From NCBI GenBank assembly GCA_934167785.1, contig CAKPLX010000049.1, forward strand, positions 1 through 8,186: DNA of 8,186 bases. The letters run 5' to 3'. How positions within the stretch are numbered: the first letter of the stretch is position 1; each line of letters starts with the position of its first letter. The notes below the pieces were generated by a model. It was not told where the DNA came from. It searched no databases and saw only the letters and a list, made by a program, of their open reading frames with translations. The stretch is from an uncultured Bacilli bacterium (lineage in GTDB: Bacteria > Bacillota_I > Bacilli_A > RF39 > UBA660). A program made the translations under genes and the position numbers. This document shows, piece after piece, positions 1 to 6,663 of the stretch.

Positions 1-306
1 ACCTTGGTAGGCCATTACCCCACCAACTAGTTAATACGACGCAGGCCCATCTCTAAGCGAAGCTTTAAAGGCTCCTTTCAATATAACATTGATTGTTACA
101 TCTGATTCGGTATTAGCAATCATTTCTAACTGTTATCCCCAACTTAAAGGTAGGTCACCCACGCGTTACTCACCCGTCTGCCACTAGGTGGTAATCCAAA
201 TCCACTTTGTGCAAGCACTCCATTTCATTGGGCCACCTCGTTCGACTTGCATGTCTTAGGCATGCCGCCAGCGTTTATCCTGAGCCAGGATCAAACTCTC
301 CAAAAA
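1..306 (-). rRNA. rrs: 16S ribosomal RNA, 5' part (continues past window start)
   Basis: The minus strand begins with the near-universal 16S start AGAGTTTGATCCTGGCTCAG (complement at 280-299, E. coli positions 8-27), so the mature 5' end should lie near 306. It continues through the conserved GACGGGTGAGTAACGCGTGG segment and a late block matching the GGTAATGGCCTACCAAGG region, near E. coli position 300. The gene runs off the left edge, so only about a fifth is present and the anti-Shine-Dalgarno end is not visible. V1-V2 looks Bacilli/Mollicutes-like, but I cannot place it further without a database. It is the first gene of an rRNA operon transcribed leftward from the promoters described below. 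Confidence 0.97.
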
Positions 307-359
307 AATATTTTTTGAGTTATCTTTAACCTGCTACTCAAAAATCGACGTTTTGCTCA

Positions 360-373
360 GTTTTCAAAGAACA
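360..373 (-). promoter_or_regulatory. boxA-like antitermination element in the rRNA leader
   Basis: The minus strand reads TGTTCTTTGAAAAC, which closely matches the boxA motif of Bacillota rRNA leaders, where Nus factors load to prevent early termination. It lies between promoter P1 and the mature 16S 5' end. Just upstream, 377-393 forms a small hairpin (GTCTTT/AAAGAC with a 5-nt loop), and a second CTTTGAAA copy sits within it. The motif is seen directly; Nus binding is inferred from known rRNA leaders. Confidence 0.75.
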
Positions 374-400
374 TCAGTCTTTCTTTCAAAGACAACATAT

Positions 401-429
401 ACTATAACAAAGTTTTAAATCAAAGTCAA
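401..429 (-). promoter_or_regulatory. rRNA promoter P1 (proximal)
   Basis: On the minus strand, TTGACT (424-429), a 17-nt spacer, then TATAGT (401-406). The -10 box is preceded by TGT, an extended -10 motif. Both hexamers match consensus at 5 of 6 positions. Two A7 runs lie upstream, shown as T-runs at 443-449 and 453-459 on the plus strand, and resemble an UP element. The predicted start is near 394, giving a leader of about 90 nt that contains boxA. Confidence 0.85.
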
Positions 430-533
430 TAGTAAATTCTATCTTTTTTTAACTTTTTTTGCTTTGTTATGTTTTAATTATATCCAATTGAAATAAGGAT
501 TTTTTCCCTTCCTCTTTCAAAAGGACAATTAAT

Positions 534-562
534 ACTTTATCAAAATAAGTCGAAGCTGTCAA
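534..562 (-). promoter_or_regulatory. rRNA promoter P2 (distal), with phased A-tracts upstream
   Basis: On the minus strand there is a perfect TTGACA (557-562), a 17-nt spacer, and TAAAGT (534-539) preceded by TGA (extended -10). Three A-runs (A7, A7, A5) sit 10-11 bp apart directly upstream (complement at 566-593), as expected of an UP element or intrinsic bend that binds the RNA polymerase alpha subunits. The tandem arrangement with P1 is typical of rRNA operons. Transcripts from P2 would read through P1. Confidence 0.8.
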
Positions 563-597
563 TGACTTTTTGCACTTTTTTTAAACTTTTTTTGATC

Positions 598-850
598 TTT
601 CGAAAAAAAGTTAATCCTTTAGAAACAAAAGCAATATTTTTTTCTAAAAATAAAGAATTTATGAGAGGTTTTATCTTTATTATTTTATTTAATCAATAAG
701 CTTTTATTCTTTTTATGTAAGAAAATAAATTAATATATTTTTTTTATTACATTTTTCTTTTCTTTTTCTAATTATATATAGAAGAAGAAAATGAAGTATT
801 TTTTCTAAATTAAATATTCTAATAAATGTGTGGATAAAAAATATTTCAAA
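598..850. other. AT-rich intergenic spacer without a recognisable gene
   Basis: Between the rRNA promoters and the ttcA-like gene the sequence is very AT-rich. I see no open frame with a credible ribosome binding site and no RNA gene. A weak promoter-like pair exists at 668-696 on the minus strand, but both boxes are poor and such matches are expected by chance at this composition. Confidence 0.6.
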
Positions 851-882
851 TAAAAAAAGATAGAGTTACTGGTCTATATCTT
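851..882 (-). terminator. Probable intrinsic terminator after the ttcA-like gene
   Basis: On the minus strand, a short imperfect hairpin (ATAGA 860-864 with TCTAT 873-877, then three more pairs after a 2-nt bulge) is followed by a run of seven T residues (complement of 852-858). It overlaps the stop codon of the upstream gene. The stem is weak, so the call rests mainly on its position and the T-run. Confidence 0.45.
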
Positions 883-1708
883 CTTTATCATAATCTTCTA
901 GGAAACTATGGTATACTCCATCTTTCTTTGTTCCTAAAACACAATTTAAATTTACATTATCTAAACTTTTAAAAATATTATGGTCCACATTAGGATTAAC
1001 TTTTCTTAAATTTTTAATGAGTTCTTTAATTTCTTTTCGCTTACTTGTTCCATCATTGATTAGGGAACATCCTTCCGTAAAGCGACAAGCGCAATTAATG
1101 AAAGTTAAATCATTAGAATTTCGCCAAGAAATAATAGAGGATTCTTTTACTAAATATAGAGGACGGATTAATTCTAATCCTTTAAAGTGATCGCTATGAA
1201 GTTTTGGCATCATTGTTTTTGTCTCTGATCCATATAATATAGAAAGAAGAGTTGTTTCAATGACGTCATCAAAGTGGTGCCCTAAGGCAATTTTATTACA
1301 CCCTAATTCTTTTGCTTTACTATATAAACATCCTCTTCGCATTTTTGCACAAAGGTAACAAGCACTTTTGGAGTCAACTTCACTGACAACATCAAAAATG
1401 TTAGATTCAAACATTTCAATGGGAATATTTAATATTTTAGCATTATCCCAAATTAATTCACGATTATATTCATTGTATCCTGGATCCATTACTACATAGT
1501 GTGCTTTGAATTGATATTTTCCATGTCGTTCTAGTTCTTGAATACATTTTGCAAGAAGGAAAGAATCTTTTCCTCCTGAAATACAAACCATGATGTTATC
1601 TCCTTCTTCAATTAGTTTGTATTCAATCACAGCCTTAACAAAACGACTCCATATTTCTTTCCGATATTTTTTAATAATACTTCGTTCAATTTCTTTATAT
1701 TTTTCCAT
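866..1708 (-). CDS. ttcA: TtcA-family PP-loop tRNA thiolation enzyme
   Basis: A 280-aa cytosolic protein of the TtcA group of PP-loop ATPases, which adenylate a tRNA base and replace its oxygen with sulfur; in E. coli TtcA makes 2-thiocytidine 32 using a [4Fe-4S] cluster. Residues from the chosen start: the ATP-binding PP-loop SGGKDS at 44-49, the cluster motif C117-x2-C120, GHHFDD at 143-148, and a second cysteine group at C206, C208 and C214. The C-terminal NVNL...HSFL region is typical of the Bacillota branch as I remember it. A longer frame starts at 1759 but would overlap the upstream gene by 65 nt. The ATG at 1708 has AAGGAG 10 nt upstream, whereas the ATG at 1717 is only 1 nt from it. 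The 14-nt overlap with the cysteine desulfurase suggests translational coupling and shared sulfur supply. The family is confident; exact base specificity in this lineage is inferred. Confidence 0.88.
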   Translation of the reverse strand: MEKYKEIERSIIKKYRKEIWSRFVKAVIEYKLIEEGDNIMVCISGGKDSFLLAKCIQELERHGKYQFKAHYVVMDPGYNEYNRELIWDNAKILNIPIEMFESNIFDVVSEVDSKSACYLCAKMRRGCLYSKAKELGCNKIALGHHFDDVIETTLLSILYGSETKTMMPKLHSDHFKGLELIRPLYLVKESSIISWRNSNDLTFINCACRFTEGCSLINDGTSKRKEIKELIKNLRKVNPNVDHNIFKSLDNVNLNCVLGTKKDGVYHSFLEDYDKEDIDQ

Positions 1709-2828
1709 TGTTTTCATACTCCTTATAAATTTGATTAAAAATCGATAAAAATTGATCAATTTCTTTTTCCGTAGTTAAATGAGATAAACTTACTCTAATT
1801 GATGATAATGCTTTATTCTTATCTTTAGTTAGAGCATAAACTAATTTTGAGGGGGTTGTTACTGGACAGCAAGAAGTTTTGGTAGAAACATAAATTTCAT
1901 GTTTTTCTAATTCTTTTTGAATATCCATTGAACGAATATTTTTAATACTAAAGTTAAGGGTATAAGGAATTGAGTTTTCTGTATTATTAATTACTACTTT
2001 TGAGTAAGTAAGAAGTTCTTTTTTTAATTTATTGTAAAGTACTTCTACAGTTTTATACCTTTCATAAAGAGAGTTTAAACTTAAGAATAGTGCTTTTTCT
2101 AAAGCAACAATATTTGCTGTTTCAGGGGTTCCACTGCGATAGACGGTTGTAGATTTTCCTCCATCTATTTGAGGGCGAAGACTAATATTTTTTTTCTTTA
2201 CTAATACTCCTATTCCGGTTAAGCCATAAAATTTGTGAGGAGCAAATGTTACTAAATCAATATTTTCTAAATTTATTGGAATTTTTCCTACTGCTTGTGT
2301 AGCATCTGTATGGAAATGACAATTAGGATATTGGATTAAAATTTGGCCAATTTCTTCGATGGGCTGTTTTAAACCAATTTCACTATCAACTGTACAAACA
2401 CTTACTAAAATAGTATCTTCTCTTAACCTTTTTTTTAAGATGTCTAAATCAATAAGACCATCTTTATTAAGAGGGAGAAGTTCTACTTCAAATCCCTGTT
2501 CCTGAAGACGGGTTACAGAACTTACAATGGAGTTATGTTCTAAACTGCTAATTAAAATATGCTTTCCAAAGTTTTTATATCTCTCAGCAATTCCTTTAAT
2601 AGCCAAATTATTTGATTCACTAGCACCACTGGTATAAATAATTTCTTCTGATTCGATTTTTAAATAAGAAGCTATTTTTTTGGTTGACTCCTGAATAAGA
2701 AGGTTTGCTGCTTGACCTAATTGATGAGACGAGTTTGGATTTGCATAATACTTTCTTGTTACTTCAACATAGCAATTTAAAACTTCCTGATCAACAGGAG
2801 TTGCAGCGGCATAATCTAAATATATCAT
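1695..2828 (-). CDS. Cysteine desulfurase (NifS/IscS family, PLP-dependent)
   Basis: A 377-aa class V aminotransferase-fold enzyme that removes sulfur from L-cysteine to give alanine and an enzyme persulfide. Visible signatures: N-terminal YLDYAAATP (3-11), TSGASESNN (66-74), the PLP-stacking histidine in EHNS (H98), HTDATQAVGK (173-182), the PLP-binding lysine in HKFYG (K199), and RSGTPE (231-236). The catalytic loop STKTSCC (315-321) places C320 at the active position; it resembles the Bacillota NifZ-like enzymes that serve tRNA thiolation rather than the SSGSAC loop of IscS. The C-terminal SIRVSLSHLTTEKEID is typical. Length is normal for the family. The start has a strong AAGGAGG five nt upstream. 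Being first in a unit with the TtcA-like gene suggests it is that enzyme's sulfur donor, though a wider role in Fe-S assembly is possible. The adjacent second cysteine (C321) is a local oddity. Confidence 0.93.
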   Translation of the reverse strand: MIYLDYAAATPVDQEVLNCYVEVTRKYYANPNSSHQLGQAANLLIQESTKKIASYLKIESEEIIYTSGASESNNLAIKGIAERYKNFGKHILISSLEHNSIVSSVTRLQEQGFEVELLPLNKDGLIDLDILKKRLREDTILVSVCTVDSEIGLKQPIEEIGQILIQYPNCHFHTDATQAVGKIPINLENIDLVTFAPHKFYGLTGIGVLVKKKNISLRPQIDGGKSTTVYRSGTPETANIVALEKALFLSLNSLYERYKTVEVLYNKLKKELLTYSKVVINNTENSIPYTLNFSIKNIRSMDIQKELEKHEIYVSTKTSCCPVTTPSKLVYALTKDKNKALSSIRVSLSHLTTEKEIDQFLSIFNQIYKEYENNGKI

Positions 2829-2874
2829 TTTGTCCTCCTTTTTTTACTTTTTGTTTTTTTATATTTAATCATTT

Positions 2875-2996
2875 TTAGACATAAAATATCAAAATCATAA
2901 ATTAAATATTTATTAATGATATTTTTGTAATAATTAGATAAAAAGCAATAAAACTCTTACTAATATTAAAAATTTTTTTCAATAAGTTATGTCTAA
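2875..2996 (-). other. Possible structured 5' leader of the desulfurase mRNA
   Basis: Ten-base inverted arms (2875-2884 with 2987-2996, sequence TTAGACATAA and its complement) enclose a hairpin with 9-bp arms at 2883-2891 and 2917-2925 and an inner 6-bp stem at 2897-2902/2908-2913. The two outer stems share two bases, so they could not both form fully. Almost all pairs are A-T, and at this composition such repeats can arise by chance. No known riboswitch or T-box consensus was recognised. The region otherwise contains no gene. Confidence 0.25.
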
Positions 2997-3017
2997 TTGA
3001 AATTTGTTTTCTTAACT

Positions 3018-3046
3018 ATTATAAATAAATTTATGATATTTAGCAA
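3018..3046 (-). promoter_or_regulatory. Probable promoter of the desulfurase-ttcA unit
   Basis: On the minus strand, TTGCTA (3041-3046), a 17-nt spacer, then a perfect TATAAT (3018-3023). Transcription would start near 3011, leaving an unusually long leader of about 180 nt before the desulfurase start codon. It lies just downstream of the preceding gene's terminator, which fits an independent transcription unit. Confidence 0.6.
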
Positions 3047-3063
3047 GTTATTGTTTCTAAACC

Positions 3064-3104
3064 AATAAAAAATGAGTCAAATAGATTATAATTCTTTTTG
3101 ACTC
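3064..3104 (-). terminator. Intrinsic terminator of the MATE-kinase gene
   Basis: Perfect 8-bp arms GAGTCAAA (3074-3081) and TTTGACTC (3097-3104) enclose a 15-nt loop. On the minus strand the stem is followed by ATTTTTTATT. The hairpin includes the last codons and the stop codon of the gene, so the coding end doubles as the terminator. Confidence 0.75.
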
Positions 3105-5074
3105 TTAATATATTCTTCAATTAGTTTAGACGATTTTTCTACTCCTAGACAATCAACATTTAGGATAAAATCATAATTTGTAAAATCGTACCAATTTCTA
3201 TTGGTATAATATAAGTAATGTTTTGCTCTTGCTTGATTGATTTTTTTAATTTGCTTTTTGGCTTCTTTTTCTGTTAGTTTATAATACTTCGTTGCTCTTT
3301 TAACTTTACTTTCTTCATCACTGTATAAAAAGATAGAAATAACATCAGGATCATCTTTTAAGACATAATCGGCACATCTACCTACGATAACGCAAGAATT
3401 TTGAGCAAGATTTTTAATTACTTGTTCTTCTGCGATAAAGATTCGATCATCATTATTGCCTTCAAATTTTGCACTGGAAAGTTTTTGTTCATTTTCTTGG
3501 ATATAATCTTTTCCTAAACCTGAATTTTTACTGGTTAATGTAATTAATTCTTTATCATAAAAAGGAATGGATAATGATTGGGCAAGAAGTTTTCCTACAT
3601 ATCTTCCTCCACTTCCATATTCTCTTGATATTGTAATTACTAACCTTTTTGTTGATTTTTGCTTTTTTATTGAGAAATTATCTGATGAAGTATTTTCTTC
3701 TTTGTTTTCTTTAGAACTTAATTTTTTATATTCACTTCCTAGAATGAAAATTGCTAAAATAAAGGTTATGGCATCGGCTATTGGTCCTGCTTGGAGAATG
3801 CCTTCGATTCCTTTATTTAAAGTTATGCCCATTAGGCATGCAAGTGGAATGAATAAAATAATTTGACGAATAAATGATACTGCAGTTGCTTTTTTGACAT
3901 TTCCTAGAGATTGTACGACAATTGAAGTCGTCATTTCTAAAAAGTTTAATCCCATTAACATTAAAAATGTATGACAAATTAAAATAGCAAATTCAATAAA
4001 TAATTGATAGTTTGGATCAGTTTTGGCAATAAAAATACTTACTAATTCTTTAGGGAAACAATAGAAGATGATATTGAAGATAAGACCAACAGTCATATTG
4101 ATTAATAATACTTTTTTTAGTGTTTCCTTTACTCTATCCTTATTTTCAGCACCGTAATTAAATCCTATTATTGGCTGTGCCCCGATAGATATTCCTAAAA
4201 TGGTAGAAATATATAAACTATTTAATTTAGAAATTACACCATAGACTGATAAGGGAATATCTGATCCATATTTTGTTCTAGCACCATATTTGGTCATCAT
4301 ATTATTCATAAATACGAATAATGCTAAAACAGTAATTTGAGTAATAAATGAAGATAACCCTAATCCTAATGTTCGAAAGATTGTTTTATCTATTTTAAAA
4401 GAATCTTTATGAAGGGAAACTGATTTTAATTTTCTTAAGTAGAGAATAGCCATTACAAAAGATACTATTTGTCCAATAACTGTTGCAATTGCTCCTCCCT
4501 TTACGCCTAGATGAAAATTAAAAATGAAGATTGGATCAAGAATAATATTTAAAATGGCACCAACTACTAATAAAACCATAGCATATCTAGGGGATCCATC
4601 TGCTCGAATGAGTTGGGATAAACTAGAGTAAATCATCATAAATGGAGCACCTAAAATGATCATTCTTCCATATTCAATAGCATAAGTATAAACACTTTTT
4701 GTACAACCAAAAAAATAAACTAGTTGTGGTAGAAATAAATAAGCTAAAATACTTAAAATGATAGAGAATAAAATAGAAAAAGTTGTAGCTGAACCAATAA
4801 TTTTTCCGCCTTCATCTTTTTTTCCTTCGCCAAGTTTTAAAGATAGATTAGCTGCAGCACCATTCCCAATTAAACCTGCCACTGCATTAAAAATAATAAC
4901 TAAAGGAAAGATTACATTTGTTGCAGCGTTTCCTAAAGTTCCGACTCCCTTTCCAATAAATATTTGATCTACGATATTATAAACAGAATTAATCAACATA
5001 CTTATTACACAAGGAATAGCAAAAGATAATAACAAATGATTAATATTATCTTTTCCAAGATCAATTTTTTTCAT
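3086..5074 (-). CDS. MATE-family efflux transporter fused to a cytidylate-kinase-like domain
   Basis: A 662-aa two-part protein. Residues 1 to about 450 form a complete MATE (multidrug and toxin extrusion) transporter with about twelve hydrophobic segments. Typical motifs are NSVYNIVDQIFIG (29-41) in the first half, the LIRADGSPRYA segment (155-165), and the matching second-half pattern near 288-310 (GISIGAQPIIGFNYGA). MATE proteins export drugs or metabolites using Na+ or H+ gradients. A charged linker (about 451-475) leads to a C-terminal domain (476-662) of the cytidylate-kinase-like family: a P-loop-like ISREYGSGGRYVG (482-494), FYDKELI (505-511), GRCADYV (565-571) and WYDFTNYDFILN (628-639). 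Its P-loop lacks the usual Lys-Ser/Thr pair, as is common in this family, so kinase activity is uncertain. A single unbroken frame joins the parts. The start has AGAGGTG five nt upstream. With the usual MATE topology the kinase-like part would face the cytosol. The domain calls are confident; substrate and the purpose of the fusion are unknown. Confidence 0.9.
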   Translation of the reverse strand: MKKIDLGKDNINHLLLSFAIPCVISMLINSVYNIVDQIFIGKGVGTLGNAATNVIFPLVIIFNAVAGLIGNGAAANLSLKLGEGKKDEGGKIIGSATTFSILFSIILSILAYLFLPQLVYFFGCTKSVYTYAIEYGRMIILGAPFMMIYSSLSQLIRADGSPRYAMVLLVVGAILNIILDPIFIFNFHLGVKGGAIATVIGQIVSFVMAILYLRKLKSVSLHKDSFKIDKTIFRTLGLGLSSFITQITVLALFVFMNNMMTKYGARTKYGSDIPLSVYGVISKLNSLYISTILGISIGAQPIIGFNYGAENKDRVKETLKKVLLINMTVGLIFNIIFYCFPKELVSIFIAKTDPNYQLFIEFAILICHTFLMLMGLNFLEMTTSIVVQSLGNVKKATAVSFIRQIILFIPLACLMGITLNKGIEGILQAGPIADAITFILAIFILGSEYKKLSSKENKEENTSSDNFSIKKQKSTKRLVITISREYGSGGRYVGKLLAQSLSIPFYDKELITLTSKNSGLGKDYIQENEQKLSSAKFEGNNDDRIFIAEEQVIKNLAQNSCVIVGRCADYVLKDDPDVISIFLYSDEESKVKRATKYYKLTEKEAKKQIKKINQARAKHYLYYTNRNWYDFTNYDFILNVDCLGVEKSSKLIEEYIKSQKEL

Positions 5075-5118
5075 ATAAACACCTCTTTTTCTGCTTCTTT
5101 TTGAAAAGTTGCTTATTC

Positions 5119-5147
5119 AATATACCACAAAAAAATTTTTCGTGTAA
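5119..5147 (-). promoter_or_regulatory. Probable promoter of the MATE-kinase gene
   Basis: On the minus strand, TATATT (5119-5124) is preceded by TGG, an extended -10 arrangement. The hexamer 17 nt upstream is TTACAC (5142-5147), a poor -35, so the extended -10 would carry most of the recognition. It lies between the SDR terminator and the transporter start codon. Confidence 0.5.
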
Positions 5148-5168
5148 GTGTTTTTTTATTTTTTACAT

Positions 5169-5204
5169 AAAAAAATAAATAGTATTTGTTTCGAATACTA
5201 TTTA
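5169..5204 (-). terminator. Intrinsic terminator of the SDR gene
   Basis: An 11-bp perfect stem (5176-5186 with 5194-5204, core AATAGTATT) has a 7-nt loop and is followed on the minus strand by seven T residues (complement of 5169-5175). It lies 6 nt past the SDR stop codon. Confidence 0.85.
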
Positions 5205-5210
5205 CTTCTT

Positions 5211-5990
5211 TTAGAAAGTATATCCTCCATCTACTCCAATGTTTTGTGATGTGATATATCTTGCTTCTTCCGTACATAAGAAGGCCGTCATATTTGCAAT
5301 ATCAATAGGATCTTGTGGTTTACCGTTTGGTGTTCCCATATTACATTTTTCCCAAACTGTATTTCTAACATTTTCTTCTTTTCCTGCCATTTGATCTAAA
5401 ATATCTTCCCACATGTTGGTTCGAATTATTCCTGGACAAATACAATTTACGTTTACATTATCCATTGCTGCTTCTCTTCCAAGGGAAGCTGTTGCGGCTA
5501 AGACAGCTGCTTTAGTTGCACTATAAACACTAAAATTTGCTGAGCAACTTTTTGCGGCAATAGAAGACATATTTACAATCTTTCCATATTTTTGTGGTCG
5601 CATTATGGTTAATGCCTCTTTGCAAGAATAGATGGTTCCTTTGATATTTATGTCAATTAGTGCGTTGATATCGTGAATGCTTTGTTTGGTTAAGTCACCA
5701 GTTAAGCAAACTCCAGCACTATTTACAACAAAATCAACTCTCCCCCATTTTGTTTTGATGAGTTCATACATTCTGTGAACTTGTTCTGGGTTGGTTACAT
5801 CTATAGGGTATGCAATTGCTTCTCTTCCCAAATTGCGAATTTCTTGACAAACTTCTTCGCATCTTTCAGGAACTAAATCAGCAATTAAAACGTCTGCTCC
5901 ATTTTTGGCAAAAAGAAGCGCACATTCTTTTCCAAGTCCACTTCCTCCTCCTGTTACTAATGCTTTTTTTTCTTTAAAGTTAAATTCCAT
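5211..5990 (-). CDS. Short-chain dehydrogenase/reductase (classical SDR)
   Basis: A 259-aa classical SDR, an NAD(P)-dependent cytosolic oxidoreductase with a Rossmann fold. Visible elements: the cofactor glycine motif TGGGSGLG (13-20), D38 at the end of beta-2 (which favours NAD(H) over NADP(H)), the NSAG motif (90-93, usually NNAG), N115, S143, and the catalytic YSATK with Y156 and K160. The PG motif (186-187) and the C-terminal VDGGYTF are also typical. Length is full. The start has AGAGGA five nt upstream. It resembles polyol, butanediol or sugar-alcohol dehydrogenases in general layout, but substrate cannot be read from the sequence. It has its own promoter and terminator, so neighbours give no pathway clue. 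Confidence 0.92.
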   Translation of the reverse strand: MEFNFKEKKALVTGGGSGLGKECALLFAKNGADVLIADLVPERCEEVCQEIRNLGREAIAYPIDVTNPEQVHRMYELIKTKWGRVDFVVNSAGVCLTGDLTKQSIHDINALIDINIKGTIYSCKEALTIMRPQKYGKIVNMSSIAAKSCSANFSVYSATKAAVLAATASLGREAAMDNVNVNCICPGIIRTNMWEDILDQMAGKEENVRNTVWEKCNMGTPNGKPQDPIDIANMTAFLCTEEARYITSQNIGVDGGYTF

Positions 5991-6018
5991 ATTTTTCCTC
6001 TTTTCTATCTTCTTTTTT

Positions 6019-6047
6019 AGTTTACCATAAATGTATAAGTTTGTAAA
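6019..6047 (-). promoter_or_regulatory. Probable promoter of the SDR gene
   Basis: On the minus strand, TTTACA (6042-6047; 5 of 6 matches to TTGACA), a 17-nt spacer ending in TGG, then TAAACT (6019-6024). The -10 is moderate, but spacing is ideal and the extended TGn motif supports it. It is divergent from the promoter at 6132-6160, with about 84 nt between the two -35 boxes. Confidence 0.6.
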
Positions 6048-6131
6048 AGACTATTTTTTCATTTTACAAAAAAATATTAAAAATATAGTAAAACCAAACA
6101 GACTATGCTACCTATTTAAGTTTTTGATTGA

Positions 6132-6160
6132 TTGATTATATCTAATATTCATGCTATAAT
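6132..6160 (+). promoter_or_regulatory. Strong promoter of the VirB2-like gene
   Basis: TTGATT (6132-6137), a 17-nt spacer ending in TGC, then a perfect TATAAT (6155-6160). Transcription should start near 6167, only about 3 nt before the Shine-Dalgarno sequence. This rules out the upstream ATG at 6132, which lies inside the -35 box. Confidence 0.82.
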
Positions 6161-6182
6161 ATTTTTAGTAGAGGTGAACGAA

Positions 6183-6524
6183 GTGAATTTTATTGATGTA
6201 AGTTTGTGTGAAAACACAGCTATTTTGGGTACAATTTATTTTATTAAGGAATTATTAAATATGGTTTGGTACATTATACCAATGGGTCTTATTGTTATGA
6301 CTACAATAGATTTGGCAAAAAGTGTTGTTTCTAGCGGAAGTGATGAAATGCAAAAGAATGGAAAAATGGTAATAAAAAGAATTATTTTATGTATGATATT
6401 GTTTTTAATCCCTACAATTGTTAATTTTGTTATAAATATGGTTAGTGTTGTTGTTACTGATAGTGATTTTGATACTTGCTATCAAAAAACTAAATGGGAT
6501 AAGATTCAAAAACCTGAGAGTTAA
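6183..6524 (+). CDS. Small two-helix membrane protein, TrbC/VirB2-like
   Basis: A 113-aa protein counted from a GTG start at 6183, chosen because AGAGGTG lies 6 nt upstream and the promoter sits directly before it. The open frame extends upstream to an ATG at 6132, but that ATG would not be transcribed. Two hydrophobic stretches (about 24-50 and 66-91) are separated by a polar segment (SSGSDEMQKNGK), followed by a short charged tail. The pattern of a proline in the first helix (P33), IDLAKSV (42-48), a KR pair before helix two and FLIPTIV (74-80) recalls small TrbC/VirB2-like pilin-type proteins often seen as uncharacterised proteins in gut Bacillota. Cysteines near both ends (C9, C99) might pair outside the membrane. 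No other conjugation or type IV secretion gene is visible, so a pilin role is not shown. This is the only plus-strand gene. Confidence 0.75.
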   Translation: MNFIDVSLCENTAILGTIYFIKELLNMVWYIIPMGLIVMTTIDLAKSVVSSGSDEMQKNGKMVIKRIILCMILFLIPTIVNFVINMVSVVVTDSDFDTCYQKTKWDKIQKPES

Positions 6525-6566
6525 CTTTCAAAATAAGTTACTAATCAAATGGAATTTTTTTGGCTG

Positions 6567-6595
6567 AAAGAACTAATAATAGTTTTTTTATTTTG
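6567..6595 (+). terminator. Weak possible terminator after the VirB2-like gene
   Basis: AACTA (6571-6575) pairs with TAGTT (6580-6584) around a 4-nt loop; the stem can extend by A-T and one G-T pair into the T-run that follows (6583-6589). An alternative fold pairs TTTTTTTA (6583-6590) with TAAAAAAA (6597-6604). Both stems are almost entirely A-T. Confidence 0.35.
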
Positions 6596-6663
6596 CTAAA
6601 AAAAGTTCCTACTTATTTCAAAATTCTTCTATAATTTAGTACTTCTTCTTTATTTATTATTGG

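Noticed and set aside
668..696. Third rRNA promoter (TTGATT-N17-TAAAAC, minus strand)
   Set aside because: Both boxes match only 4 of 6 positions and there is no TGn; chance matches are expected in this AT-rich spacer.
1709..1759. Longer N-terminus for the TtcA-like protein
   Set aside because: It would overlap the desulfurase gene by 65 nt, and the AAGGAG at 1719-1724 fits the ATG at 1708.
2829..3011. T-box or known riboswitch before the cysteine desulfurase
   Set aside because: No T-box core (AGGGTGG-type) and no other known riboswitch consensus is visible.
3600..3720. MATE-kinase fusion as a frameshift or assembly artefact
   Set aside because: The linker is a continuous charged coding stretch with no internal start plus ribosome binding site before the kinase-like part; nothing in the sequence suggests a join, although read evidence would settle it.
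3567..3866. Plus-strand open frame opposite the MATE-kinase gene
   Set aside because: It lies wholly inside a well-supported gene on the other strand, with no ribosome binding site or recognisable protein features. The same holds for frames at 4758-4967, 6971-7198, 7367-7549 and 7849-8037.
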